A DNA stretch of 64,000 nucleotides from G965216695 sp965216695 (GTDB taxonomy: Bacteria; Pseudomonadota; Gammaproteobacteria; Pseudomonadales; Azotimanducaceae): NCBI GenBank assembly GCA_965216695.1, contig OZ244212.1:744001-808000 (forward strand), read 5' to 3'. Below, in pieces: positions 8,178 through 18,695 of the stretch (within the stretch, counting starts at the first letter, position 1; each line of letters begins with the position of its first letter). The translations under genes and the position numbers were made by a program. The notes beneath the pieces are model-generated. The model ran no database searches. It saw nothing but the letters and a program-made list of their open reading frames with translations, and had not been told where the DNA came from.

Positions 8178-9599
8178 ATGGACAGCAAACGCGCCCTCAT
8201 CGTCGACGACGAACCCGACATTCGCGAGCTGCTCGAAATTACTCTCGGGCGCATGAAGATCGAAACGGCTGCAGCCAAAGACCTCGAGAGCGCTTATCAG
8301 CTCGTAGACAACGAAAGCTTCGACCTGTGCCTGACCGACATGCAGCTGCCAGACGGCAACGGCATCGAGCTGGTGAACCACATATCCGAAAACTATCCAC
8401 AGCTTCCCGTTGCCGTGATTACCGCATTCGGCAGCATGGACGCGGCCATATCCGCGTTGAAAGCCGGCGCATTCGACTTCGTACAGAAGCCCGTCGACCT
8501 CGAGCAGCTACGTCTGCTGGTGGACACCGCGCTCAAACTTTCACCGATATCGGACGAGGCCGGGTCGCCCTCGGCGACCCGTATGCTCGGCGGTTCTCCG
8601 GCTATGGAGGAATTGCGCACGCATATCCGCAAACTCGCGCGGAGTCAGGCGCCGATCTACATCAGCGGTGAATCCGGATCAGGCAAGGAAGTTGCCGCGC
8701 GTATGATCCACGAACTCGGCCCGAGGAATGAGGCGCCGTTCATCCCGGTCAACTGCGGCGCAATACCGACCGAGCTGATGGAAAGCGAATTTTTCGGACA
8801 TGTGAAAGGCAGCTTTACCGGCGCAGTCGGCGACAAGGAAGGCCTGTTTCAGGCGGCCGAAGGCGGCACGCTGTTCCTAGACGAAGTGGCCGATTTGCCG
8901 CTGTCCATGCAGGTAAAACTGCTGCGGGCGATCCAGGAGAAGGCAATCCGACCCGTAGGGGCCGCACAGGAAGCCGCAATCGATGTACGCATACTGTCCG
9001 CCACGCACAAGGACCTGGCAGAACAGGTCGACAACGACGACTTCAGACAGGATCTGTATTACCGCCTGAATGTGATCGAACTGCACATGCCTGCGCTGCG
9101 GGAACGTCAGGGAGACATACCCGAGTTGTCCGAGTATCTGCTGGAACGGCTCGCGAAGGACTACCAGAGCACTCGTCCAACCGTGGACGAGAACGCGATG
9201 CAGGCGCTGTGCAACTACGACTTTCCCGGCAACGTGCGCGAGCTGGAAAACATACTGGAGCGGGCGTTCACGCTTTGCGACGGCGACCACATCACCGCCG
9301 CCGACCTGCGCCTGAACGCCGATTTGAAACCGGCGGAATCCACCGGCGAAACAGCGCAAAAACCACCCGCCACCAACGGCGCTGCCACATCCGAGACCGT
9401 AACAGCCAATGCCGCCGATGCGACCGCGCACCAACTCACCGACGGCGAATCGCTGGAGGAGTACCTGGAGAAGATCGAACGCACGTTGATCACAGCCGCG
9501 CTGGAGTCTACGCGGTGGAACAAAACCGCCGCTGCCAAGGAACTCGGTATAACGTTCCGCGCGTTACGTTACCGCCTGAAGAAACTGGATCTCGAGTAG
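8178..9599 (+). CDS. pilR: Sigma54-dependent response regulator PilR
   Basis: NtrC-family activator that works with sigma54 on pilin promoters. Residues 1-120 form a receiver with acceptor Asp54 (CLTDMQLPDGNG) and a KP dipeptide; about 135-370 the AAA+ domain with Walker A GESGSGKE (164-171), the sigma54-contact loop as GSFTGA (211-216; Ser replaces the common Ala, as I recall for other PilR proteins) and Walker B LFLDEV; residues 425-473 a Fis-type helix-turn-helix ending in TFRALRYRLKKL. A low-complexity Thr/Ala-rich linker separates the last two domains. Confidence 0.94.
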   Translation: MDSKRALIVDDEPDIRELLEITLGRMKIETAAAKDLESAYQLVDNESFDLCLTDMQLPDGNGIELVNHISENYPQLPVAVITAFGSMDAAISALKAGAFDFVQKPVDLEQLRLLVDTALKLSPISDEAGSPSATRMLGGSPAMEELRTHIRKLARSQAPIYISGESGSGKEVAARMIHELGPRNEAPFIPVNCGAIPTELMESEFFGHVKGSFTGAVGDKEGLFQAAEGGTLFLDEVADLPLSMQVKLLRAIQEKAIRPVGAAQEAAIDVRILSATHKDLAEQVDNDDFRQDLYYRLNVIELHMPALRERQGDIPELSEYLLERLAKDYQSTRPTVDENAMQALCNYDFPGNVRELENILERAFTLCDGDHITAADLRLNADLKPAESTGETAQKPPATNGAATSETVTANAADATAHQLTDGESLEEYLEKIERTLITAALESTRWNKTAAAKELGITFRALRYRLKKLDLE

Positions 9600-9732
9600 C
9601 TGCGGCCGGTTGCGCACGCAGTCATCTCTGTAAACCCACGCGCTTGCGCGGTCGAAATCCCAAACACTCTACGCACACGAGCACCCGCCGCCCACCCGCA
9701 TTCCAAAGCCCTGAGCCGGTACAAGATGCGTC

Positions 9733-10344
9733 ATGTTTCGGGTACTGCCTCACCGGGATTCCACGTACAGACCAGCTCGGAGACGCCCGCAGGGATTCTC
9801 CCTCATTGAGCTGATGGTTACGCTCGCGGTTGCCGGGGTTCTGATCAGCTACGCGCTACCGCGCTTCGATGCGCTGGTCGGTCGCAGTCGCAGTGCGGCC
9901 GCGTTGAACCAGATCATCGGCAGCGTCCAGCTCGCGCGAAACGTAGCGGTCACTCACCGTATCGCCGCTACGCTTTGCGGCTCTGCCGATGGCGAGTCCT
10001 GCCTCGACGCCAACCAGTGGCATCGTGGCGCGATGGTGTTCCTGGATCGAAATCGAAACGGCGAGCGTGACGCCGGCGATACGTTGATCAAACGCCTGCC
10101 GGCGTACGCAGCCGGCACTCGCATCTATTGGCGTTCGTTTCGACGGCGTTCCTATCTGATCTTCACGCCGCGCGGCTTCACGCATTGGCAAAACGGCCAC
10201 TTTCTGTACTGTCCGGCGGAGGACGAACCAACCTTGATCCGTCAGGTCGTTGTGAACGCGGCTGGAAGAGTACGCAACAGCACCGACTCGGATGGAGACG
10301 GCATCTACGAAGACACGCGCGGGCGACCGCTCACCTGCCCATAG
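9733..10344 (+). CDS. fimT: Type IV pilus minor pilin FimT (GspH/FimT family)
   Basis: Prepilin-like protein with a class III signal sequence: basic leader, then G/FSLIELMVTLAVAGVLISYA, with cleavage expected after Gly and Glu at mature position 5. The C-terminal part (about 60-203) has the GspH/FimT fold, including NQIIGSVQLARNVAVTHR and a TLCGSADG segment. Its placement just downstream of pilSR matches pseudomonads. FimT homologues have been linked to DNA binding during natural transformation in some species; I cannot tell whether this one does so. Confidence 0.85.
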   Translation: MFRVLPHRDSTYRPARRRPQGFSLIELMVTLAVAGVLISYALPRFDALVGRSRSAAALNQIIGSVQLARNVAVTHRIAATLCGSADGESCLDANQWHRGAMVFLDRNRNGERDAGDTLIKRLPAYAAGTRIYWRSFRRRSYLIFTPRGFTHWQNGHFLYCPAEDEPTLIRQVVVNAAGRVRNSTDSDGDGIYEDTRGRPLTCP

Positions 10345-10405
10345 ACCAACCCTTTACCCAGCCCTTCACTGCGAATGGCCAGATTCCGGGTGGGCAAAGC
10401 CAGCG

Positions 10406-10732
10406 CTACGCCTGTTCGATCACCACTGCTGCACCCAACTCCTCCACGAACACCAGTTCGCGGGGCCCACCGCGGGCCTGACGGTACACGAAGCGTACCT
10501 TCATGCCGGGTTTAAGCATGGTGAACGCGCCGTAAGTGCCATTGATCTCCACACGCAGTTCCGGACCCGCAAAGTAGCGGGCCCCCTCGATCACGACCGC
10601 GTTGCGGTCGAACTCGAGGATCTGCACGTAGCCGAAGCCTTCGGACTCCGCCGGTACCGAGTGGGCGGTCGGCGCCAGAGCCAGCAGCAGCGAGCACAAC
10701 GCGCCAATCAGAATCGATTTTCCAGTTGTCAT
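10406..10732 (-). CDS. Small exported protein in PilY2 position
   Basis: A 108-residue protein with a signal peptide (through PTAHSVPA) and a compact beta-rich remainder containing VQILEFDRNAVVIEGARY and KVRFVYRQ. It follows pilY1 by 22 bp on the same strand, the position of pilY2 in Pseudomonas, and matches it in size. I recognise no strong sequence signature, so PilY2-like is inferred from position and size. ATG start; co-transcription with pilY1 is likely. Confidence 0.65.
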   Translation of the reverse strand: MTTGKSILIGALCSLLLALAPTAHSVPAESEGFGYVQILEFDRNAVVIEGARYFAGPELRVEINGTYGAFTMLKPGMKVRFVYRQARGGPRELVFVEELGAAVVIEQA

Positions 10733-10754
10733 GTCAGTTCTCCTGCAGTTGCGC

Positions 10755-13700
10755 TCAGTCGCTCTCGAGTTCCCACCAGGACAGTCGTCCCGTACGTGAG
10801 TCGTTCACATCTTCGATCAGATAGCTCACCGTATCGTTACCACCGCTGACGAACAGGAAGTCGGTATCGCCTTCGCCGCCAAGCTGTGAGATGTCTACCA
10901 GTGATCCATCCAGATCCCCACGTTCAAACAGCAGTCCGCCCGCGTACTCGACGCCATCCACGGTAACCAGGTCGCCGCTGTCGATAACCCCGTCGTTGTT
11001 GAAGTCAATCAACGCACCGGTGGCATTACCGCCGTCTAGGACATCGAACAGCACGATGGAACCGGGCCGCACGCCGAAGCAGGACGCCTCGCTGTTGGCG
11101 GGCAGAATCGTCGTTGTTATGACACTGCCGTTGCGGAACAGCATGCGCCGTATGGCCTTCTCGCCCGGGAACTGCGGATCCGGCGGCGCCAGGCCGCTGG
11201 TATCGTCGTTCGCCGCGCCGGAAATGGTCGTGGTTGCGCGAGGCATATCCAGGTCGATGTACCAGCCGTAGGTACCCGGGGACGCCCCTTCAACCTGATA
11301 GTTCACTGGGTTGTTGGAATGAATCCGGCGCGTCACCGACGGCGTAACCGAATCGTCGACCACGTTGGTGATCACCTGTTCGACCAGACGTGCTGTCTTG
11401 GATCCGGCAAGCGCCGTGGGCGGGCTGGAGACGCCACGGTCCCAGATCCCGTACAGCGATTGTACATCGGTGTTGCCCGAATCCTCTTTCGCAAAGAAGC
11501 TGCCGGTGCCGAAGATAATCAGGAAACCGGGCTTCTCCGGGTGTTTCACGACGAGCGGCCGAGCCTGAATCGGCTGCAGCACGTCTGTGACGCCGTCGTT
11601 GTACGACGCTGTGAACAGCCGGGTCACCGTCCAGTTATCTGGATCGGAGTCTTCCAGATTGAAGCGGAAGAGATTGCCCAACATGTCACCGCCGTACGCA
11701 CGGTCAACCGTACCATTCAGATCAACGTCCACCGCCGTAATCGTGCCGAGGCCATTCGGGTACCCGGCTTTTTGAGCTGGAGGTATAGGCACGCCGAACC
11801 CGGTGTCGAGCTTGAGAAAGTCGCCCGCCGACCAGCCGTCAAGGCCGTCGTCTACGAAGAGACCAAACAGCTTGGCAATACCGGACGTGGAGTTCGGCCC
11901 GTTACCAAAGAGCGCGATCCACTTCTTCTCGCCATCGGCGTCGGTTGCGTTACTCATCGTAAGCGTCGGCAGCGACAGCGCATAACCCAGGTCCTTGACC
12001 GGCCGACCCAACGGATCGGTGATCGCACCGTCGGCACCGCCCAGCGGCGTCCCTGCGGAATCCACCGGATAGGTGTCGTCTTCGTCGGTGAACTCCCACA
12101 TGACGATATCGGAAGCATTCCCTTCATCAGCAAAAGCGGTATCCGGATCATTGACGTTCAGCGCAAAGAATCCCTTGCCGCCGCCGCCGAGCCCGCCGAT
12201 CAGTATCGAATTCCACGACTTGGTCGACACGCCCTTCTCGGGCTTCACATATGCATCGTTAAAGCGCGGCGTCAGATCCACGAAGTACTGGTGCAGATAG
12301 AACGGCGAGATCACGTCGCTCAGATCGTTGTGATAGCCCTTCGACGAATCAATAGTCTTGTTCGGGACATAGCCGAACAGCTCTTCGCCGGTGGTTGCCA
12401 GGAATCCGTGCATCATGCCGTCGTTGGCACCCACATATAGAACCGGCGTGCGGTCCTTGTTCGCTTCGACGTAGTCGGAGTAGAGGTCCGTTGTCGGATA
12501 CGGAGCCTGGTCACGGTTGATCGCACGCGGCCGTCCGACGTATACAGGACTAGAGTTCACGATGTCACCCAGCAGGCCGTCCACCAGCGGGCGTTCGCGG
12601 TAGCGCGCCGCACCGTCTGGCAACTCGTTCGAGCGGTCACCGCGGATGAAATCCACCGCCGTGCTGCTCAACGTCACCTGCTGTGTAGCCGTCAGATCCG
12701 CAAAGCGGAATGGCGTGCCGTCCCACGTGAATGGGTCGAACGTTACGATCACCCGATCGTCGGGCGCCTTGTTGCCCGGGTTCAGCTGCTCGGATGCCCG
12801 CCATGTTGGCGTATCGGCGAGGTCGCCGTGTACGTCCACGGCTGTCGCCGTGAGTTCGCCGGTGTTGTCGCGCAGGTCATAGAACCCACGATAGAGCAGC
12901 GTGCCGTCTCTGAGCGACGTCGAGTTGAACGCCGCAGCCGAGCTCGACGATGCCGCCTGGGTAAACTCCAGGAACGCCGCTTCGAACGCTGCCTGCAGCT
13001 CTTCGGGGTTACTCGCGTTGATGTAGGATCCACGACCGTTCAGCGCAGCGTGGCGAAGGTCGTCGATCTTCGCGAATGCACCGGAGAACGGATCGGGCCA
13101 GGTGAACGGCGTCGTCGGATTAACCGGAATGTCGTCGTCCTCGACCGATCCCGACGCGCCGAACGAGATGGCGAACGTCTTCATGTGCTGATGCATCAGA
13201 TCGGTTTCGTCGGCAAACGTGCCGTCCGGCGCACCGAGAATGTCTCGCGTACCCACCGGCACGCCGTCTTCGACGCCCGTGAACATGTCGGTCTCGTAGT
13301 AGTGCATTGCCACGTCCGCGAGCGTTGCGGAAACGTCGTCCGCATAGCGGCCGCCGTCGAACGGACCGGGCCCATCGTCGTCCGGATTGCCGGTAATACC
13401 CGTGCCACCGTTCCAGTAACCGTCGGAGAAGATCAGCGCAAAGTTCTGCTGACAGATTCCATCCGGCGGTGGCAGTGCCGGGCAGTCCCCGCCAATTTCG
13501 CAACCGAGAATCTTCCCGGTTCGGCCGAGCATCTGCCGCAACGGCGTACCGCCGAACGAATCCACCTCGTACACGTTGTCGAGGAACAGTTTCTTGTTGC
13601 CTTCCGAATACAGATCGTTCATCGGCCGGATCGGCTCCGACGTGGTGTTGTCCACCGTCTCGTAGCCGACGCGGATGTCCTGAACTTCGGATACCACCGA

Positions 13701-16700
13701 GCCGATGCTGTTCTTCACTACAAACTCTCGCGAGCGGTAGTACTGGAACCAGTTGGCGAAGTTTTGCAGCTCCTGCTCGTACGTGCAGGTCAGCGGGTCG
13801 TTGTCACCCACGCGGCAGTCTTCCCGCGACAGGCTACCCGGGAACAGCCCACCCGAGAGGGGGCCGGCACCGGAGCGAATCTCAACGAGTGTTTTCGCCG
13901 CATCCCAGGCCAGCGGCTCGGGCGCCACCGTCAGGTAGTAAAACGGAAGATACACGTCGTCGACGGCAACATTGGTCGTGCCGCCCGAGACCCGCCACTG
14001 GGGCACACTGGTCGCGGTGTAGCTATGCAACGCCGTAAGATCGATCGTATCTCCCACTTCTACCGGGTTCAGGCGGACGTTCTCAGGATCAGCGTCACCG
14101 AAGTCGTTGTTCAGCTCGTCCTGACCGACCCACGGCGTGTACATGATTTCGGGGTTGTAGTAGATCGAGTTGTACTTGTGCGTACGAACGCGCCACACAC
14201 CGTAGTTGTTGCCCTTCGTGCGCGGTTCGTCGTCCAGCGCTTCCTCCGTCGGCGCAATGCGACCGAAGCCGCTGCTCGGCGAATAGGTGTTGGACGGCAG
14301 GTCCCACAGGTACACGAAGCTTTCCGCGCGTACCGAACGGTTCGCGATGTCCTCGTTGGAAATGCGCAGTCCACCATCGAGGTCTTCGCCATCGGTCACC
14401 AAATGCCAGTCCATGCTGCCGGACGTGTCCATTACGATCATCACGTTGGCCGGTACAGCAGCGGTCTGCTCGAGCGGCGTATTGGATATGTTGTACGGCG
14501 TCGCGACTTCACCCGGCGGCGGCGGCGGTGGCGGATCCGGAATCTCGATTACCGTAATCTTGACGAGATAGATCTCGGTACTGAACGCAACGTTGTCAAA
14601 CACGCGATAGGTGAACGTGACTTCGCCGACAAAATCCAGCGGTGCAACATAGGTGAAGGCACCCGTTGACGGATCGAACGTCAGCGTACCCGGATCGGTA
14701 CCCGAACTCGGCAGCGGTGACGTTTCCAGACTCACCGTCAAACCACCGGTGGGATTCGACGTACCGTCGGGCGCGACCACCGCACCATCAATGTCGTACG
14801 CGCCTTTCAGCACGCCATCGGTGGCCACAACAACCAGCTCGCCGTTCTCGAACATCGCGTAACTGCGTTCCTGCACACCAATCGGAGGATCGTTCACAGG
14901 CGTAACGTTCACGGTTACACGCCCTTTGCACTCCGTGCCATCGGGCAGCAGGCACACCGTACCTTCCGAGTCCATGATGGTGTACTCGAAGTAGTCGGTG
15001 CCATTGAAGTCGGCCTTCGGTTCATAACGAATCTGACCGAATTCGATATCCACCGTACCGTTGGGCTCAGTCACTTCGCCGCCAAACGGATCCACGATAG
15101 TCGTTGGATCGCCCTGGCTGAAACCACCCACACCCGCAGAGGTGATCGTCGCCGGGCCTTCCGCGTGATAGTCGTTGGCCAGTACGTCGATCAGAATGAA
15201 TCCGCTGTCCTCGTTGATCGTTACCGTATCGTCGGCCGGTACCGGCGCATCGTCCACCGGTAGAACAAACACATCGAACGTGTCCCGCAACCAGGCGCCG
15301 GCGTTGTCCGAAGCCTCGATCGTGATGCGCGAATCGCCGTTCTGGTCAAACGCGAGTGAGAGCGTCAAAGTCGATCCGGTTATGTTCACCAGATCGAACA
15401 GCGAAGCATTGCTGTTGGAGCGAACCGCGAATGACAGCGTATCGCCGTTGGTGGCGATATCGACATCATCGAAGTAGTCGAGCAGATCCAGTACGATGTC
15501 CGGGCCATCTTCATTCACGGTGATATCAGGAATCGGGGTCACCAGAATCGGATCGTCGTTCACGGGATTGACGATCACATTGACACTCTGATCTGCCCAC
15601 GCACCGGCGATATCGGTTGCGCGCACCGTAATCGTCGACGTACCGTTCTGGTCTGCGGCATACGCCAGATTCAACGTATCACCCGAGATCGTCACAGAGT
15701 CGAAAACGGCCGCACCGCTCACGCTCTGGACGGTTAATGTCAGGGAATCGCCGGTCGCCAGATCGGCGTCGTCGAAGACACCGGCAAAGCTGATCGCAGA
15801 CGAGCCCGCGTCCTCGTTGACGACCTCATCCGGCACGGCAGCAACCACAAAGGGCGCATCGTTCACCGGGTCTACGGTCACGTCCACGTCTACCGTGGCC
15901 TTGGCACCGGCGCTGTCGGTCGCTTCCACGGTTACCGTGGCTGCACCAAACGCGTCGGCCACCGGAACCACATCCAGCGTCGTACCGGACATCACCGCGG
16001 ACGCCAACACCGAACCCGTCGTACTAACCACGGCGAGCGTCAAGGTGTCTCCAGTGTCCACATCAGTGAATACACCGGCGAGCGAAACACTGGCCGGAGT
16101 ATCTTCAGCCGTGGTCAGCGACGGCGGTGTGCCCGCCACCGGGGCATCGTTCACCGGGTTGACGATTACGTTCAGATCCAGGTCCACGAAGGCGTTCGCC
16201 TGGTCTGTCGCACGCACGGTCACTACCGCCGTGCCATTCTGGTCGGCAGCGTAGGTCAGACTAAGCGTCGTGCCGGACATCGTCACCGAATCAAATACGG
16301 CCGCACCGGATACACCTGCAACACTGAGCGTCAGCGCATCCCCCGTCGGGATGTCGACATCGTCGAACGCGCCGGCGAAGCTCACAGACGATCCACCGGC
16401 GTCTTCGTTCACCACTTCATCGGGCACGGCTGCAACCACGAATGGGGCATCGTTCACCGACGTTACTTCCACGTCCACGTCGACGCTCGCGGTTTCACCC
16501 GACGGATCGCTTGCTTCCACTGTCACGACAACGGCTCCGAACGCATCCGGAAGCGGTACGACGTTCAACGTCGTACCCGACATGCTGGCGGACGCCAGCA
16601 CGGAACCGGATACGCCGATCACATCGAGCGTCAGCGCATCGCCATCGACATCCGTGAACACCCCGGCCATCGATACGCTCGCGGGCGTGTCTTCCGGTGT

Positions 16701-18092
16701 CGTCAGCGACGGCGGCGTACCCGCTACCGGCGCATCGTTGACTGCGTTCACAATCACGTTCAGATCCAGGTCCACGGACGCGTTCGACTGGTCCGTCGCA
16801 CGAACGGTAACCACCGCCGTACCGTTCTGGTCTGCTGCATACGCCAGGTTCAGCGTCGATCCGGACATAGAGACCGAATCGAACACGGGGTCTCCCGATA
16901 CCGCTTGCACACTCAGCGTCAGCGAATCACCGGTTGGAATGTCCACATCGTCGAACGCACTGGCGAAGCTTACGGAACTCGAACCTGCGTCCTCATTAAC
17001 AACCTCGTCCGGCACCGCGGCAGCGACGAAAGGTGGATCGTTTACAGGGGTTACATCCACGTTGACATCGAATCGAACCCGCTCGCCGCCGGAATCCTCA
17101 ACCTCAACCTCGACGACCGCCGATCCGAAAGCATTGGCCGAAGGCGTGACGTTCAACGTCGTGCCGCTCATGGATGCACTGTCCAGCACGCTGCCGGAGA
17201 TATTCGACACGCTCCAAACCAGCGTGTCGCCTTCCCACGCGAGATCCGGATCGTCGACAACGCCGGCGAGCGACACACTGGCAGGCGTGTCTTCCGGCGT
17301 CGACAGCGGCGGAGCTGCGGCGGCAATGAACGGCGCATCGTTCGTCGGTGTCACGGTGACGGTAAAGCCCGCCGATGCGACAGCCCCATCCACGTTGATC
17401 AAACCGCCGCCGTTGTCAAACGCGCGATCGGTACTGGTGACCGACATCGTCAACGTCAGCGTGCCGTTGGCGTTGGTCGGCGGAAGGAGTTGAAGCCCAG
17501 GCAGCGAGCCGATTGGCACCTCCCAGACACCGCCGCCCTGGTCGGTACCCGCAGACAGCGATACACCGCCGGGGATCGTGAAAATTCGCGCTACGAGCGT
17601 CTCCGAACCGTCGCTGTCGAGGGTCGCCGCGCTCAAATTCAGCGCAACCGGCTGGTCCTCGGACTCCGAAACGTTGCTCGCCGAGACCATCGGCGTGTCC
17701 GCATCAGCCTGGACAATTAGGCGAACCGTCGCGCTGGCGTTACAGCCCGGATTGCCCGGATTGGAGTCGCAAGGCGGAAATGTGTTGCGAATAGAGTACG
17801 TAAATCCGTCCTCGCCGCTCCAGTTGGGCGACGGCGTGTAGGCAAACTTGCCGGACGTCGGATCGATCGAGAGCGAGCCGCTGACCGGGCTCGTGTTGTT
17901 CCACAGCACAAACGGTTCGCCGTCCGGATCGAAGTCGTTGGTGAACAGGTTGCCGTTCAAGACCGTGTCTTCGGTACCTGTAGCGCTGTCTGGGGACGCA
18001 ACGGGGTTCTTTGCGGTCGCGTCCATTGCGAATGCCAAAAGCGCCATTACGGCCAGTCCATGATTGAGCTTGGATACTGCGTTAGCCATCAA
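10755..18092 (-). CDS. pilY1: Giant PilY1-type pilus tip adhesin with cadherin/Ig-like repeat stalk
   Basis: Secreted type IV pilus-associated adhesin and biogenesis factor of 2445 residues, about twice typical PilY1. Order: signal peptide (1-28); about 1150 residues of alternating cadherin/Ig-like repeats joined by NDAP/NDPP linkers (near residues 252, 352, 452, 547, 647, 745, 845, 945 and 1065); a Pro-rich hinge (EIPDPPPPPPPGEV); a von Willebrand A domain with MIDAS DTSGSMDWH near residue 1220; then the PilY1 beta-propeller from about 1850, with YVGANDGMMHGF and the calcium loop DVDLNGTVDRAYGGD near 2127. A second EF-hand-like loop DFNNDGVIDSGD lies near 2364. The pilX gene is 33 bp upstream. 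The stalk is the unusual part; most PilY1 proteins have none. Confidence 0.92.
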   Translation of the reverse strand: MMANAVSKLNHGLAVMALLAFAMDATAKNPVASPDSATGTEDTVLNGNLFTNDFDPDGEPFVLWNNTSPVSGSLSIDPTSGKFAYTPSPNWSGEDGFTYSIRNTFPPCDSNPGNPGCNASATVRLIVQADADTPMVSASNVSESEDQPVALNLSAATLDSDGSETLVARIFTIPGGVSLSAGTDQGGGVWEVPIGSLPGLQLLPPTNANGTLTLTMSVTSTDRAFDNGGGLINVDGAVASAGFTVTVTPTNDAPFIAAAAPPLSTPEDTPASVSLAGVVDDPDLAWEGDTLVWSVSNISGSVLDSASMSGTTLNVTPSANAFGSAVVEVEVEDSGGERVRFDVNVDVTPVNDPPFVAAAVPDEVVNEDAGSSSVSFASAFDDVDIPTGDSLTLSVQAVSGDPVFDSVSMSGSTLNLAYAADQNGTAVVTVRATDQSNASVDLDLNVIVNAVNDAPVAGTPPSLTTPEDTPASVSMAGVFTDVDGDALTLDVIGVSGSVLASASMSGTTLNVVPLPDAFGAVVVTVEASDPSGETASVDVDVEVTSVNDAPFVVAAVPDEVVNEDAGGSSVSFAGAFDDVDIPTGDALTLSVAGVSGAAVFDSVTMSGTTLSLTYAADQNGTAVVTVRATDQANAFVDLDLNVIVNPVNDAPVAGTPPSLTTAEDTPASVSLAGVFTDVDTGDTLTLAVVSTTGSVLASAVMSGTTLDVVPVADAFGAATVTVEATDSAGAKATVDVDVTVDPVNDAPFVVAAVPDEVVNEDAGSSAISFAGVFDDADLATGDSLTLTVQSVSGAAVFDSVTISGDTLNLAYAADQNGTSTITVRATDIAGAWADQSVNVIVNPVNDDPILVTPIPDITVNEDGPDIVLDLLDYFDDVDIATNGDTLSFAVRSNSNASLFDLVNITGSTLTLSLAFDQNGDSRITIEASDNAGAWLRDTFDVFVLPVDDAPVPADDTVTINEDSGFILIDVLANDYHAEGPATITSAGVGGFSQGDPTTIVDPFGGEVTEPNGTVDIEFGQIRYEPKADFNGTDYFEYTIMDSEGTVCLLPDGTECKGRVTVNVTPVNDPPIGVQERSYAMFENGELVVVATDGVLKGAYDIDGAVVAPDGTSNPTGGLTVSLETSPLPSSGTDPGTLTFDPSTGAFTYVAPLDFVGEVTFTYRVFDNVAFSTEIYLVKITVIEIPDPPPPPPPGEVATPYNISNTPLEQTAAVPANVMIVMDTSGSMDWHLVTDGEDLDGGLRISNEDIANRSVRAESFVYLWDLPSNTYSPSSGFGRIAPTEEALDDEPRTKGNNYGVWRVRTHKYNSIYYNPEIMYTPWVGQDELNNDFGDADPENVRLNPVEVGDTIDLTALHSYTATSVPQWRVSGGTTNVAVDDVYLPFYYLTVAPEPLAWDAAKTLVEIRSGAGPLSGGLFPGSLSREDCRVGDNDPLTCTYEQELQNFANWFQYYRSREFVVKNSIGSVVSEVQDIRVGYETVDNTTSEPIRPMNDLYSEGNKKLFLDNVYEVDSFGGTPLRQMLGRTGKILGCEIGGDCPALPPPDGICQQNFALIFSDGYWNGGTGITGNPDDDGPGPFDGGRYADDVSATLADVAMHYYETDMFTGVEDGVPVGTRDILGAPDGTFADETDLMHQHMKTFAISFGASGSVEDDDIPVNPTTPFTWPDPFSGAFAKIDDLRHAALNGRGSYINASNPEELQAAFEAAFLEFTQAASSSSAAAFNSTSLRDGTLLYRGFYDLRDNTGELTATAVDVHGDLADTPTWRASEQLNPGNKAPDDRVIVTFDPFTWDGTPFRFADLTATQQVTLSSTAVDFIRGDRSNELPDGAARYRERPLVDGLLGDIVNSSPVYVGRPRAINRDQAPYPTTDLYSDYVEANKDRTPVLYVGANDGMMHGFLATTGEELFGYVPNKTIDSSKGYHNDLSDVISPFYLHQYFVDLTPRFNDAYVKPEKGVSTKSWNSILIGGLGGGGKGFFALNVNDPDTAFADEGNASDIVMWEFTDEDDTYPVDSAGTPLGGADGAITDPLGRPVKDLGYALSLPTLTMSNATDADGEKKWIALFGNGPNSTSGIAKLFGLFVDDGLDGWSAGDFLKLDTGFGVPIPPAQKAGYPNGLGTITAVDVDLNGTVDRAYGGDMLGNLFRFNLEDSDPDNWTVTRLFTASYNDGVTDVLQPIQARPLVVKHPEKPGFLIIFGTGSFFAKEDSGNTDVQSLYGIWDRGVSSPPTALAGSKTARLVEQVITNVVDDSVTPSVTRRIHSNNPVNYQVEGASPGTYGWYIDLDMPRATTTISGAANDDTSGLAPPDPQFPGEKAIRRMLFRNGSVITTTILPANSEASCFGVRPGSIVLFDVLDGGNATGALIDFNNDGVIDSGDLVTVDGVEYAGGLLFERGDLDGSLVDISQLGGEGDTDFLFVSGGNDTVSYLIEDVNDSRTGRLSWWELESD

Positions 18093-18125
18093 TCAACTCC
18101 GAACTTTAGCGATGCCCACCAGGGG

Positions 18126-18692
18126 TCAATTCAACACACGCCCATAGGTCGACTGCAGCAATACCTGTGCATTGGCGCTGCCTCCGGTACCCAGAGCGGT
18201 GATTCGAAAAACTTCTACACGGTCTGACGTGCCGACCGCATACGGATCGTCCTGCTGATACGCGTTCTCTTCGCGAATCACGGACGCGGCGTGTTCTATG
18301 ATGAAGCGGGGCTGCGCGTTGACGCCGTCGATGTTCGACGCGGCCACCTGGCTCGACGATCCCTGCCACACGGCAGCATTCTCCCAGCGCTCCGGCTGGC
18401 CGATATCCGCAATCGTCCACAACCCATTCGTGCCCACGTCGGTGAATCCATCGATATTGACGATCCCGTCGATAACGTTCTCCGCGTCCTTCAACGCGGA
18501 TTCAGCGGCCTGAAACGCCAGCAGATAATCATGGTCGTTGCGCGCCATGCGAACCTCGAGGCTCGTTGTCTGCACAGAGGACACGCCGATGATTGTGAGC
18601 ACGAGCAACAGCACCAGACTCACGAACAGCGCGACCCCACGCTGCTTTGTCAGCAACACGGGCACAGTAGTTGGGCGTGGTATGGATTTCAT
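18126..18692 (-). CDS. pilX: Type IV pilus minor pilin PilX
   Basis: Minor pilin of the PilX family, 188 residues. The N-terminal segment KQRGVALFVSLVLLLVLTII followed by GVSSVQTTSLEVRMARNDHD matches the PilX_N signature, in which RG-VAL replaces the usual G-F-x-x-x-E and the mature protein lacks the common Glu5. It belongs to the tip priming complex with PilV, PilW, FimU and PilY1. It lies 3 bp after pilW. Confidence 0.9.
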   Translation of the reverse strand: MKSIPRPTTVPVLLTKQRGVALFVSLVLLLVLTIIGVSSVQTTSLEVRMARNDHDYLLAFQAAESALKDAENVIDGIVNIDGFTDVGTNGLWTIADIGQPERWENAAVWQGSSSQVAASNIDGVNAQPRFIIEHAASVIREENAYQQDDPYAVGTSDRVEVFRITALGTGGSANAQVLLQSTYGRVLN

Positions 18693-18695
18693 CGC

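Noticed and set aside
11319..17720. Long plus-strand open frames opposite pilY1
   Set aside because: Mirror images of the repetitive, GC-rich pilY1 coding strand; compositionally biased with no recognisable domains.
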